Source of the DNA: Adhaeribacter terrigena
GTDB lineage: Bacteria > Bacteroidota > Bacteroidia > Cytophagales > Hymenobacteraceae
NCBI RefSeq assembly: GCF_016623615.1
Contig: NZ_JAEHFX010000001.1
Coordinates: 186,001-250,000, forward strand
DNA: 64,000 nucleotides
Direction of reading: 5' to 3'
A model generated the notes under the pieces. It worked only from the letters and a program-made list of their open reading frames with translations, was not told the origin of the DNA and did no database searches. A program made the translations under genes and the position numbers. Below, piece by piece: positions 41,447 to 49,025 of the stretch (the first letter of the stretch is position 1; each line of letters begins with the position of its first letter).

Positions 41447-42568
41447 TCACGCCCGGAACACGGAAGCCGGTTCGGCTTTGGTAATTCGGCGGATGGCAAA
41501 AAAAGCGCCGCCGATGGAAATGATCAGCGTAATGAGCAGGAAAGCCAACCGGATAAGCGGCGAAAAACTGAAGATGGCGCCGGCGTTGGATATACCGTAA
41601 CGGAACCCTTCGAGTAAAACCGAGCCGATGAGGTAACCCACCGTAGCAATGAGAAAAGCCTGGGTTAAGATCAGGTTGCGGATGTAAGCGTTGCTGGCGC
41701 CGATGGCTTTCATGGTGGCATAATCTTTTATGCGGTCTACGGCGGCCGAATACAGCGTTAACCCGATAATGACCAGGCCCGAAACAATGGCAAAAGCAAT
41801 GAGCGAACCGGTAGAAATGGCAATGCCGCTGGAAGATAAAACGGTTTTTACGGTTGCATTGGAAAAATCGCGCGGAAGCCAGGCCCGCACGCCGTACAGG
41901 TGCCGGTTAAGGGCATTGCGGACTGAATCGGGATTAGCGCCGGGTTGCAGGTCTATCAGGAAGGCGTTTACTTTGGTTTGTGGCACGCTCCCCAGCGCCC
42001 GGGCCCGCTCGATGGTAGTAAAAACGTAAGCCGAACCAAAACCCCGCGCGCCTTTGGTCTGCGCTTCTACCTGCACACGTTTGCCGTTTATTTCAAAATT
42101 GTCGCCGAATTCCGTATCACCCAGACTGGCTTTATCAAAGAATTCTACGCTAACCGCATTTTCACGGAGCAGATCGTTGGCAGAGCCGTTTATCAGGTTC
42201 CAGGGGCCGCCTTTAAATGCCGGTGCTTCCGAACCGATGAGTAAAACCCCGTAGCTTTTGCCGTTCCTGAATTTGGCGTTTCCCCCGGAAACCACGTACG
42301 GATAGGCTTTAGCCACGCCCGGAATAGATTCGGCCTGCCGCCCAATGCGCACATCGATCTGGCCCAGTGCGTTTACGTTGGTGGTGCGGTCGTCTACGAG
42401 CCAGAGGCCAGTGGTCGTGTTGTCTACCAGCGAACTCATGGCGTTGGTCAGGAAAATGAAAATGCCGCTTTGCTGCCCGATCAGAAACGTAGAAATGACC
42501 ACGCCCAGCAAAGCCCCGATGATTTTGGCTTTGTCGTAGATCATGAAACGGAGCGCGGTTTTCAGCAT
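41447..42568 (-). CDS. ABC transporter permease (DevC/FtsX-like)
   Basis: A 373-residue permease of the MacB/DevC type. One N-terminal membrane helix (AKIIGALLGVVISTFLIG) is followed by a periplasmic domain of about 220 residues. Three C-terminal helices form the FtsX-like domain (GSLIAFAIVSGLVIIGLTLY, DYATMKAIGASNAYIRNLIL, LAFLLITLIISIGGAFFAIR). It forms the last gene of adaptor, ATPase and permease on the minus strand, 12 bases after the adaptor stop. The complex would export a small molecule, lipid or peptide through the TolC-like channel. Confidence 0.88.
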   Translation of the reverse strand: MLKTALRFMIYDKAKIIGALLGVVISTFLIGQQSGIFIFLTNAMSSLVDNTTTGLWLVDDRTTNVNALGQIDVRIGRQAESIPGVAKAYPYVVSGGNAKFRNGKSYGVLLIGSEAPAFKGGPWNLINGSANDLLRENAVSVEFFDKASLGDTEFGDNFEINGKRVQVEAQTKGARGFGSAYVFTTIERARALGSVPQTKVNAFLIDLQPGANPDSVRNALNRHLYGVRAWLPRDFSNATVKTVLSSSGIAISTGSLIAFAIVSGLVIIGLTLYSAAVDRIKDYATMKAIGASNAYIRNLILTQAFLIATVGYLIGSVLLEGFRYGISNAGAIFSFSPLIRLAFLLITLIISIGGAFFAIRRITKAEPASVFRA

Positions 42569-42580
42569 TTTCGGCAGCCT

Positions 42581-43555
42581 TTATTTCGTGAAGATCACAC
42601 ATTCCACCCGCATCCCGAAGATCATATCCTGCCCGTTTTCGGCCTGAATTCTTACTTCCCGCACGCGCCGGTCTTCCAGGTCGCCGCCGGCATCGCTGAA
42701 CAGGGATTTCTTTTTTAAATAAGGCGCGGCAAAAATTACTTTCCCAAAAGCCAGCGTATCGTTCATGCCCTGGTGCCGGATCAAAGCTTTTTGCCCGACT
42801 TTTACCCGGTCGGCAAACAGTTCGTCTACTTCGCAAAGGGCGGTAACCGGGCCGGCGGGCGCAAAATCGGCCAGAGGCGTGAAAGCAGTAACGGCACTGC
42901 CGGGCGTAAGATCCATGGTCAGGACCAGGCCGTTTTCGGGAGCTTTTACATAGCGTTTTTCCAGGGCCAGTTTCGAGAGGTCTCGTTTCTGCACGGCATT
43001 GGCAACTTCCTGGCGTTTCACGTTCAGTTGGGCTTGCAGGCGTTCGGCTTCGTTTTGAGCAGTTTGGGCTTCGGTGCGGGCATTGTCTACGTTCTGCCGG
43101 CTTTCGGCGCCCTGGTCGTAAGCATTCTGCAGGCGTTGGTATTGCTGTTGCGCGTTGGCGGCTTTGGTTTTGGCTGAAGTGAATTCCGCCTGAGAAGCCC
43201 GTATTTCGGCCTGCCGGGTGGCAATGGTGGTCTGGTCGTTTTGAACCTGGGCAGCTTCGGTTTCGGTGGTCATTTCCAGCAGCTTTTGGCCGGCTTTAAC
43301 CGAGTCTCCGGCTTTCACTAAAACCTGCTTTACCACGCCGCTTACCTCGGCGCTGAGCGGAATGATCTTTTCGGCGGGTTCGATGCGGCCAATGGCGGAA
43401 ACCCGGCTGGGGTCGAAACTGGTTTTGGGTTTTTCGGTTGAATTTTCTTCTTTTTTGCCGCAGGAAAACGCTATGCAAAACAGCAGGAAAACTGCCAGCC
43501 GGTTCCGGAAAGTTTGGTAACAGCGGAACGTAATGGTTTGTTTAGTTGCGCGCAT
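42581..43555 (-). CDS. HlyD/DevB-type membrane-fusion lipoprotein
   Basis: A 324-residue periplasmic adaptor. A lipobox-like IAFSC follows the hydrophobic segment (AVFLLFCIAFSC). GRIEPAEKIIPLSAEVSGVV starts the biotinyl-lipoyl half-domain. A long coiled coil (residues ~110-195, rich in Q, A, E) and a second half-domain (RYVKAPENGLVLTMDLTPGS) follow, then a beta-barrel segment. The family bridges inner-membrane permease and outer-membrane channel. The start lies 36 bases after the ATPase stop. Confidence 0.88.
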   Translation of the reverse strand: MRATKQTITFRCYQTFRNRLAVFLLFCIAFSCGKKEENSTEKPKTSFDPSRVSAIGRIEPAEKIIPLSAEVSGVVKQVLVKAGDSVKAGQKLLEMTTETEAAQVQNDQTTIATRQAEIRASQAEFTSAKTKAANAQQQYQRLQNAYDQGAESRQNVDNARTEAQTAQNEAERLQAQLNVKRQEVANAVQKRDLSKLALEKRYVKAPENGLVLTMDLTPGSAVTAFTPLADFAPAGPVTALCEVDELFADRVKVGQKALIRHQGMNDTLAFGKVIFAAPYLKKKSLFSDAGGDLEDRRVREVRIQAENGQDMIFGMRVECVIFTK

Positions 43556-43590
43556 GGTTGGTCTGGGTCTTTATTTCCGGAAGGTTCATT

Positions 43591-44265
43591 TTACGGGATC
43601 ACAAAACCGTTTTCTACTTTTATAATGCGGTCGGCGTAGGCTTCCAGGCGTTTATCGTGGGTAACTACGGCTACGGCTTTGTTCTGGCGGGCCAGTTGCT
43701 TTAGTTCCTGCATGATCACTTCTGCCGAGGTGGCATCGAGCGCGGCGGTGGGTTCGTCGCAGAGGATCAGTTCGGGGTTGGTAACCAGGGCCCGCGCAAT
43801 GGCCACGCGCTGCTGTTGTCCGCCCGAAAGTTCTTTAGGTAAAAAATGCTGGCGGTCGGCCATGTTTACGGCAGTTAACGCAGCTTCGGCCCGCTCACGG
43901 GTTTCGGTTTTGGCGGTTTTGCTGAGTTGCAGCGGCAGCATTACGTTCTCTAAACCGGTAAGCGGCGAAATAAGATTGATACTCTGAAATACAAACCCGA
44001 TCTCCTGCAGCCGCAGTTTAGCCAGTTCATTTTCATTTAAAGCCGATGTGTAGGTGCCGTTTATATTCACCCGGCCCTGGGTAGGATAAATAACGCAGCC
44101 CAAAAGTGAAAGCAGCGTGGTTTTGCCCGAACCCGATGGCCCGATGATGAGAATCAGTTCGCCGGCCCTGATTTCCAGATCCGTGGGCTGCAGGGCTACA
44201 ATTTCAGTGTCGCCGCTTTGGTAAACTTTAGACGCTTGTTCGAGACTGGCAATAATGCGGGCCAT
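43591..44265 (-). CDS. ABC transporter ATP-binding protein (DevA/MacB-like)
   Basis: A 224-residue ATPase starting [19 protein letters not shown] at 44265. The longer frame to 44331 would read through a 30-bp motif and is unlikely. Walker A is GPSGSGKT, the Q-loop is GFVFQSINL, the signature is LSGGQQQR and Walker B is [12 protein letters not shown], with the switch histidine in VVTHDKRLE. The domain starts [18 protein letters not shown] as in LolD/MacB-type subunits. It is the first gene of the three-gene efflux operon. Confidence 0.93.
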   Translation of the reverse strand: MARIIASLEQASKVYQSGDTEIVALQPTDLEIRAGELILIIGPSGSGKTTLLSLLGCVIYPTQGRVNINGTYTSALNENELAKLRLQEIGFVFQSINLISPLTGLENVMLPLQLSKTAKTETRERAEAALTAVNMADRQHFLPKELSGGQQQRVAIARALVTNPELILCDEPTAALDATSAEVIMQELKQLARQNKAVAVVTHDKRLEAYADRIIKVENGFVIP

Positions 44266-44310
44266 GCAGTTTTTTATTAGTACAACTGTTTTTCCTGCAT
44301 TTGGTTTTTT

Positions 44311-44340
44311 AGTTTTTGCACTGAAAAGCATAGCCTTTTT
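44311..44340 (+). repeat. 30-bp motif upstream of the ABC ATPase
   Basis: AGTTTTTGCACTG then AAAAGCATAGCCTTTTT. Confidence 0.65.
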
Positions 44341-44391
44341 TCTGAAGCAGCAGGAAAATGCAGGTAAATAGCGTTGATCAACAATCCAAGC

Positions 44392-44605
44392 GATGTCGCA
44401 AGTTTAGGCGCAGCCCCAACTTGTGCCTTTTCGCTGTTAGCCAGTTTGTAACTGACAGAAGCATTGCGGCTTTCCATTACAACTTTTCGCTGGCTAAACC
44501 CTGCCGTTTTCAAAGCAAGCTGTTTTATTTGTCTGCATACATGGTCTTTACAAACTGACCCCATTCTATCCCGCAATTTGCGGCTGCGTTTAAATTTACG
44601 GGATA
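44392..44605. mobile_element. MITE-like repeat element, copy B
   Basis: Inverted ends: CGCAAGTTTAGGCGCAGCC on the left and GGCTGCGTTTAAATTTACGG on the right. CCCCATTCTATCCCG near the right end has its complement just beyond. It is a direct-orientation partner of copy A. Confidence 0.65.
44482..44511 (+). repeat. 30-bp motif inside MITE-like copy B
   Basis: ACTTTTCGCTGGC then TAAACCCTGCCGTTTTC. Confidence 0.65.
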
Positions 44606-44621
44606 GAATGGGGTGGAATTT

Positions 44622-44651
44622 AAAAACGGTATCGCTTCGGGCTGAAAAAGT
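44622..44651 (-). repeat. 30-bp motif upstream of metK
   Basis: AAAAACGGTATCGC then TTCGGGCTGAAAAAGT. Confidence 0.7.
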
Positions 44652-44701
44652 CTGGAAGCAGGTTATGGAAATACGGGTTTTTTAGTCTGAAAGTATTGTA
44701 G

Positions 44702-44709
44702 TAATTTTG
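44702..44709 (+). promoter_or_regulatory. Possible -7 box of metK
   Basis: TAATTTTG fits TAnnTTTG. There is no TTG at the -33 distance, only a T-run. The leader would be about 70 bases. Confidence 0.35.
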
Positions 44710-44784
44710 TCCTCCTTTAGCGCTTGTGCTTACAATGCGTTTTTACGGTTTTTTAATAGTTTTTGTACCTAACATTTAAACGAA

Positions 44785-46050
44785 ATGCCTTATTTATTTA
44801 CCTCCGAATCGGTTTCGGAAGGACACCCGGACAAAGTTGCCGATCAGATCTCCGACGCCCTTTTAGACGAATTCCTGCGTCAGGACCCGGCTTCTAAAGT
44901 GGCTTGCGAAACCCTCGTTACAACCGGTTTGGTGGTGCTGAGCGGCGAAGTGAAAACGGAAGCCTACGTAGACGTGCAGAAAGTTGCCCGCGAAGTGATC
45001 AAAAAGATCGGTTATACCAAATCTGAATATAAATTCGATGCCGAAGCCTGCGGCGTTATTTCGGCCATTCATGAACAGAGCGGCGATATTAACCAAGGCG
45101 TAGAGCGCGCCAAACCCGAAGAGCAGGGCGCCGGCGACCAGGGCATGATGTTCGGGTATGCTACGAACGAAACGGATTCTTACATGCCGCTGGCGCTGGA
45201 AATTTCGCACGTATTGCTGAAAGAACTGGCCGCGATCCGCAAGGAAGGCAAAGAAATGACCTACCTGCGTCCGGATGCCAAATCGCAGGTTACCATTCGC
45301 TACTCCGATACGCATGTGCCGGAAACCATCGATACCATCGTAATTTCTACCCAGCACGACGATTTTGCCGGCGAAGCAGAAATGCTGAAAAAGATCAACG
45401 ACGATGTACTGAACATCCTGATCCCGCGCGTAAAAACCAAGCTTGCCAAAGTAGCCGACCTGTTTACCAACGATATTAAATACCACATCAACCCGACCGG
45501 TAAATTTGTAATTGGTGGTCCGCACGGCGATACCGGCTTAACCGGCCGTAAAATTATTGTTGATACCTATGGCGGTAAAGGTGCCCACGGTGGTGGCGCT
45601 TTCTCCGGCAAAGATTCTTCTAAAGTAGACCGTTCCGCAGCTTACGCGGCGCGCCACATTGCCAAGAACTTAGTAGCTGCCGGGGTAGCCGATCAGGTAT
45701 TGGTGCAGGTTGCTTACGCCATTGGCGTAGCCGATCCGGTAGGTTTATACGTTACTACTTACAACACTACCAAAGTAAAAGGCGCCAACGGCCAGTTATT
45801 AAGCGACGGTGAGATCTCCGATAAAGTAAGCGGTTTGTTCGATATGCGTCCTTACGGCATCGTAACGCGTTTCGGCTTACAGAACCCGATCTTTGCCGAA
45901 ACTGCTGCCTACGGCCACATGGGCCGCACGCCGGAAAAGAAAACCGTAAAAGTAAAACAGAACGGCAACTGGATTGAGAAAGAAGTGGAAACCTTTACCT
46001 GGGAGAAACTCGACTACGTAGATAAGATCAAAGCCGCTTTCGGTTTATAA
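44785..46050 (+). CDS. metK: S-adenosylmethionine synthetase
   Basis: It makes S-adenosylmethionine from methionine and ATP in the cytoplasm. The 421 residues are at the long end because of a short Bacteroidota-type insertion region. Motifs in order are [57 protein letters not shown], the P-loop-like [19 protein letters not shown], and a C-terminal IKAAFGL. It is a single gene with a terminator close behind. Confidence 0.97.
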   Translation: MPYLFTSESVSEGHPDKVADQISDALLDEFLRQDPASKVACETLVTTGLVVLSGEVKTEAYVDVQKVAREVIKKIGYTKSEYKFDAEACGVISAIHEQSGDINQGVERAKPEEQGAGDQGMMFGYATNETDSYMPLALEISHVLLKELAAIRKEGKEMTYLRPDAKSQVTIRYSDTHVPETIDTIVISTQHDDFAGEAEMLKKINDDVLNILIPRVKTKLAKVADLFTNDIKYHINPTGKFVIGGPHGDTGLTGRKIIVDTYGGKGAHGGGAFSGKDSSKVDRSAAYAARHIAKNLVAAGVADQVLVQVAYAIGVADPVGLYVTTYNTTKVKGANGQLLSDGEISDKVSGLFDMRPYGIVTRFGLQNPIFAETAAYGHMGRTPEKKTVKVKQNGNWIEKEVETFTWEKLDYVDKIKAAFGL

Positions 46051-46055
46051 GCCCG

Positions 46056-46085
46056 AAAAACGCTATCCTTTTTAATTGAAAAACC
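46056..46085 (-). repeat. 30-bp motif after metK
   Basis: AAAAACGCTATCCTTT then TTAATTGAAAAACC. It starts six bases past the stop and runs into the terminator. Confidence 0.6.
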
Positions 46086-46110
46086 CGGGCCAGTTGGTTC
46101 GGGTTTTTTA
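46080..46110 (+). terminator. Terminator of metK
   Basis: AAACCCG (46081-46087) and CGGGTTT (46100-46106) with GGCCAGTTGGTT between, followed by further T. Confidence 0.75.
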
Positions 46111-46394
46111 TTTCCTTAACTGAAGTTAACGGATAGAAGTTTAATGCTCCTGCCTGGAGCATAATAGTGGCTTCTACGGGCGCAAGTGGTCAGCGAAAGC
46201 GTTACTTGTGACTTTTAAATGCTGGAAATCTTCAGACTTGCGTAAATCTGTTCCTGAATTTTAAAATCTGTTGGTATACATGAAAGTCTGAAGACTTTCT
46301 GAAATTTAAAAGTCACAAGTGACGCTTTTGCTGAACACTTGCGCCAGGAATGGTTTCACGCAAAAAGGTTTTTAAAGCGCCGATCTCAAGCCGG
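46111..46394. other. Gene-free region with a large inverted repeat
   Basis: Most of it is the hairpin element at 46179-46345. Nothing else was seen. Confidence 0.6.
46179..46345. repeat. Large hairpin element with 42-base arms
   Basis: Arms 46179-46220 and 46304-46345 match at 39 of 42 positions (GGCGCAAGTG end, CTTTTAAAT inner end). Inside, CTTCAGACTT and AAGTCTGAAG form a second stem. It resembles a palindromic repeat or a degenerate MITE. Confidence 0.75.
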
Positions 46395-46667
46395 CTAAAG
46401 GAGTTTGAAATACAAAAATAAGCCCACCGCGCCGGCCGATAAAAGCGCCAGAACCGTGGTTTTCCAGGAAGAAACAAGAACGCCGGTCTGGTATTTGCCT
46501 TTTTCAAGCAGCACCCGCGTTACCAGAATGCAGCCAAGAATACTCCACCAGATGGCTTGCTGCGGACCTTTTTCCAGGCTTTCCGGCGCAAAGATCACCA
46601 GGAATACCAGCGGGAACCCGGTAAGGTAGTACAAAAATTTCAGCGGAAGCGAAGAAGTTTGAGTCAT
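46395..46667 (-). CDS. Small hypothetical membrane protein
   Basis: A 90-residue protein with three hydrophobic segments (FLYYLTGFPLVFLVIFAPES, QQAIWWSILGCILVTRVLL, WKTTVLALLSAGAVGLFLYF) and short charged loops. I do not recognise the family. The predicted topology and good hydrophobic spacing support a real gene. The 3' side is the large hairpin element. The thioesterase gene ends about 80 bases upstream of its start. Confidence 0.65.
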   Translation of the reverse strand: MTQTSSLPLKFLYYLTGFPLVFLVIFAPESLEKGPQQAIWWSILGCILVTRVLLEKGKYQTGVLVSSWKTTVLALLSAGAVGLFLYFKLL

Positions 46668-46748
46668 AAATAGGATGAAAATTCAGAGTTTCAGTTTTAA
46701 AACAACCTGCGTTTTACGAATATAAAACGCGCGTTGTTTATAAGCAAA

Positions 46749-47171
46749 TTATGCCGGCAATTCTTCTTCCAGTCTGGTCATTTGCGCCCGGATATTTTCC
46801 GGGATCGGCACTTTTTCGTTTTTGGCAAAATCGAACATCACCAGCACATCTTTCGCTTCCGCAGCTACCTGGCCGTGTTCGTTCAGGAGCTGGTGCTTCA
46901 GCCCGAAACTGGTATTCTTCACAAAATCGAGCTTCACCTGCACCGTAATTTCGCCCGGATAATGCAGCCCTTTCAGGAAATTGCAATTGGTAGAAGCCAG
47001 AATAGCGCCTGTTTTCGTTGCCTTGAAAAGCTGCGTCAGGCCAATGGCATCCCAGTAATTTACCCGCGAAGCCTGGATGTATTTGAAATAAGAAACATTG
47101 TTGATGTGGCCGAAAAGATCCATTTCGCTCCAATCGAGGCGAATGTTCAGTTTAACCGGGTAGTTTTCCAT
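46749..47171 (-). CDS. Acyl-CoA thioesterase (4HBT hot-dog fold)
   Basis: A 140-residue cytoplasmic hot-dog protein of the YbgC/4-hydroxybenzoyl-CoA thioesterase group. The active-site region is LDWSEMDLFGHINNVSYFKY, followed by IQASRVNYW. It has the glutamate-for-aspartate version (SEMDLFGHINN) and the standard spacing to the long central helix. It likely hydrolyses acyl-CoA or acyl-ACP. The start is right at the family's usual N-terminus. Confidence 0.87.
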   Translation of the reverse strand: MENYPVKLNIRLDWSEMDLFGHINNVSYFKYIQASRVNYWDAIGLTQLFKATKTGAILASTNCNFLKGLHYPGEITVQVKLDFVKNTSFGLKHQLLNEHGQVAAEAKDVLVMFDFAKNEKVPIPENIRAQMTRLEEELPA

Positions 47172-47236
47172 AGGTTAGTTTAAGTATTTGTATGCCTTGT
47201 TTTTTATTTTTTCTGATCTTTATTCACCAGGTTTTT

Positions 47237-47266
47237 AGTTTTCATGCCCTAAACCCTACCGTTTTT
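47237..47266 (+). repeat. 30-bp motif, intergenic
   Basis: AGTTTTCATGCCC then TAAACCCTACCGTTTTT. It lies next to the hpf terminator. Confidence 0.8.
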
Positions 47267-47270
47267 CAGC

Positions 47271-47303
47271 AAAAAAGCCCGGCTTACAGGCCAGGCTTTT
47301 TTT
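47271..47303 (-). terminator. Terminator of the rpsU-xer-hpf stretch
   Basis: AAAAAAGCC and GGCTTTTTTT arms enclose CGGCTTACAGGCCA. On the minus strand it follows hpf by about 60 bases. Confidence 0.75.
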
Positions 47304-47322
47304 ATTACGCCGGAATGCAAAA

Positions 47323-47362
47323 ATCATTTTCAAATTTCCACATCTCCAAATTTTCAAATTGC
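47323..47362 (+). repeat. TTTTCAAATTTCCACAT-type short repeat
   Basis: Similar wording to 9640-9680, in the same orientation, next to the hpf stop codon. Confidence 0.45.
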
Positions 47363-47364
47363 AA

Positions 47365-47664
47365 TTAGTGCGACATCATTTTTTCTTTATGCCGTTTTAC
47401 CTGCGTGGTAAGCGCGTCTAAAGCCTGATCGGTAGCGGTTTCGAAACTGGTAGCTTCTTCTTTTACGAAGAGCGTGGAGCCCGGTACAAACAGCTTAACC
47501 TCTACGGTTTTGTTGGCAATGCCATCGTTATTATTCAAACGGAGATAAACTTCCCCTTCGGTTATGCGGTCGTAATATGTTTCCAGTTTGTCGAGGCGCA
47601 TCTGAATGAAATCAAGCAGTTTCTGGTCGGCGTCGAAGTGGATGGAATGAATTTGTAATTTCAT
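47365..47664 (-). CDS. hpf: Ribosome hibernation-promoting factor, short form
   Basis: A 99-residue HPF/YfiA-type protein that binds the 30S subunit and inactivates ribosomes in stationary phase. MKLQIHSIHFDADQKLLDFI and KLETYYDRITEGEVYL, then NKTVEVKLFVPGSTLFVKEE and the final TQVKRHKEK match the family. It lacks the dimerisation tail of long HPF. It follows xer by 27 bases, as in many Bacteroidota genomes. Confidence 0.92.
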   Translation of the reverse strand: MKLQIHSIHFDADQKLLDFIQMRLDKLETYYDRITEGEVYLRLNNNDGIANKTVEVKLFVPGSTLFVKEEATSFETATDQALDALTTQVKRHKEKMMSH

Positions 47665-47691
47665 AGTGATTGGTGGTTTATAATGTGAATA

Positions 47692-48570
47692 TTAAGCCTT
47701 TGGATGGGCTTTTTCAAAAATTGCTTTTAATTTTTCAATTGAATTATGGGTGTAAACCTGCGTAGCCGCTAAACTGCTGTGCCCCAGCAATTCTTTAATG
47801 GCGTTCAGGTCGGCGCCATTATCGAGCAAATGCGTGGCAAACGTATGCCGGAGCATGTGCGGGTTGCGGTGCTGCGAAGTGGTTACCAGGCCGGTATAAT
47901 GTTTTACAATGCGGTAAACCAGTTTCGGGTAAAGCGGCTGCGTTTTAGCAGTAACGAGCAGAGCGGCCGGTTTGTTATCCGGAAATTCGAGCGTTTTATG
48001 TTTTAAGTAAGTTTCCAGGCAGTTTTCGAGCGAAGCGTTGAGCGGTAAGATCCTTTCTTTCTGGCCCTTGCCCAATACTTTTATGGTTTTTTTATGAAAA
48101 TCGATCGCGTTTTCGGTCAGGCCAATAAGTTCGGAAAGGCGCATGCCGGTGCCGTAAAGCAGTTCCAGCACGGTTTTGTCGCGCCAGCCTTCAAAGGTAT
48201 CGGCAAATTCAATCTGTTCGAAAAGCTGCTGCATGGTTTCCTGGGGCAAAAATGCGGGCAGTTTCTTGCCGGCTTTAGGCGCGGTAACTTTCAGCATCGG
48301 GTTTTGGCTGATCACGCCGGTTTTAAGCAGGAATTTGTAATAGGAGCGGAGGCAGGCAATTTTGCGGTTCACGCTGCGGGCCTCCATCTTGTTTTGCAGC
48401 AGGCTAACGATCCAGGAACGGATGATGGTATGGTCGGCTTCAGCCGGGTCGGAGAGCTGGTAGGTTTGCGCCAGGTATTCGGCAAACCGGCCCAGGTCGG
48501 TACGGTAGGAGGTAAGCGTGTGCGGACTGTAACGCTTCTCGTAAGTAAGATATTTAAAAAATAAATCCAT
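47692..48570 (-). CDS. xerC: XerC/XerD-type tyrosine recombinase
   Basis: A 292-residue recombinase for chromosome dimer resolution at dif. The catalytic set is complete: Arg144 (TGMRLSELIGL), Lys168 (GKGQKER), His238/Arg241 (HMLRHTFATHLL), His264 (ELLGHSS) and Tyr273 (QVYTHNS). The N-terminal SAM-like domain is FFKYLTYEKRYSPHTLTSYR. The location between rpsU and hpf is the usual Bacteroidota site for a host Xer protein, so it is not a phage integrase. XerC or XerD cannot be told apart by reading. The start codon lies inside a long hairpin. Confidence 0.9.
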   Translation of the reverse strand: MDLFFKYLTYEKRYSPHTLTSYRTDLGRFAEYLAQTYQLSDPAEADHTIIRSWIVSLLQNKMEARSVNRKIACLRSYYKFLLKTGVISQNPMLKVTAPKAGKKLPAFLPQETMQQLFEQIEFADTFEGWRDKTVLELLYGTGMRLSELIGLTENAIDFHKKTIKVLGKGQKERILPLNASLENCLETYLKHKTLEFPDNKPAALLVTAKTQPLYPKLVYRIVKHYTGLVTTSQHRNPHMLRHTFATHLLDNGADLNAIKELLGHSSLAATQVYTHNSIEKLKAIFEKAHPKA

Positions 48571-48618
48571 AAATCAGTATTCCGGAGCTGCTGCTTCGGT
48601 AATACTAATTTATGGATT
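48564..48618 (-). promoter_or_regulatory. Long hairpin burying the xer start codon
   Basis: 48564-48588 pairs with 48593-48618 in a stem of about 22 pairs, broken by one mismatch, one bulged base and one further mismatch, with a four-base loop. The ATG (48570-48568) is in the 3' arm of the minus-strand RNA and would be fully paired. It could be a translational switch, a processing site, or part of a repeat. Confidence 0.65.
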
Positions 48619-48644
48619 AAATATTAGAAACCTAGTAAAAAATA

Positions 48645-48839
48645 CTAGTAGTTTTCGTTCGCGAAAAGGTTCTGGATATAAGCAGCTTTTTGTTTCTGCT
48701 TCCGCTTCGTGATAGATGGTTTTTGGAAGAAAGTACGCGAACGCAGTTCTTTCAACACACCAGTTCTTTCGAATTTTTTCTTGAATCTTTTTAAAGCGCG
48801 GTCTACCGACTCGTTATCCTTAACGTTTACAATTATCAT
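48645..48839 (-). CDS. rpsU: 30S ribosomal protein S21
   Basis: A 64-residue small-subunit protein, MIIVNVKDNESVDRALKRFK followed by a basic helix-rich body and KRKQKQKAAYIQNLFANENY. The start at 48839 gives the exact family N-terminus; the longer frame to 48902 crosses the promoter. S21 assists initiation on mRNAs and in Bacteroidota binds the anti-Shine-Dalgarno end of 16S rRNA. It is the first gene of rpsU-xer-hpf. Confidence 0.96.
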   Translation of the reverse strand: MIIVNVKDNESVDRALKRFKKKFERTGVLKELRSRTFFQKPSITKRKQKQKAAYIQNLFANENY

Positions 48840-48871
48840 ATTAGGCTTTGAATTACTTATTTTAAAGGCTG

Positions 48872-48902
48872 CAAATTTATAAAGAACTATCCTGAAAGTC
48901 AA
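48872..48902 (-). promoter_or_regulatory. Bacteroidota promoter of rpsU
   Basis: TTG (48902-48900), 20 bases, then TAAATTTG (48879-48872). This is a near-ideal match. The leader is about 25-30 bases. Confidence 0.75.
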
Positions 48903-48921
48903 GCGTTCTTGGGAAAAATTA

Positions 48922-49025
48922 TTGAATGACAGAATTACTGAGTGAGTGAATGAGGGAATTAGTGAATGAAAGAATAAAGAAATTCTCAGTTATTCACTCA
49001 TTCTGTCATTCAATAATTCTATCAT
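48922..49025. repeat. Inverted ACTCATTC/TTGAATGACAG repeat
   Basis: TTATTGAATGACAGAAT on the left and ATTCTGTCATTCAATAA on the right (ending near 49018) are complementary. GAGTGAGTGAATGAG lies between them. It is downstream of the acyl-CoA dehydrogenase and may end its transcript. Confidence 0.7.

Larger units (their letters stand above)
44266..44784. other. Gene-free divergent region between the efflux operon and metK
   Basis: Contains 30-bp motif copies at 44311-44340, 44482-44511 and 44622-44651, the MITE-like copy B, and a possible metK promoter. No SAM riboswitch-like fold was recognised by eye. Confidence 0.55.

Noticed and set aside
43464-43493. Motif copy in the membrane-fusion lipobox region
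   Set aside because: GAAAACGCTATG matches one end, but the other end is GAAAACT, not AAAAAGT. It may be chance.
44652-44784. SAM riboswitch in the metK leader
   Set aside because: No recognisable SAM-I, SAM-II or SAM-V core was found by eye. Only T-rich runs and a possible -7 box are present.
47692-48570. Phage or integrative-element integrase
   Set aside because: The location between rpsU and hpf and the standard Xer length indicate the host recombinase. No att sites or phage genes are nearby.
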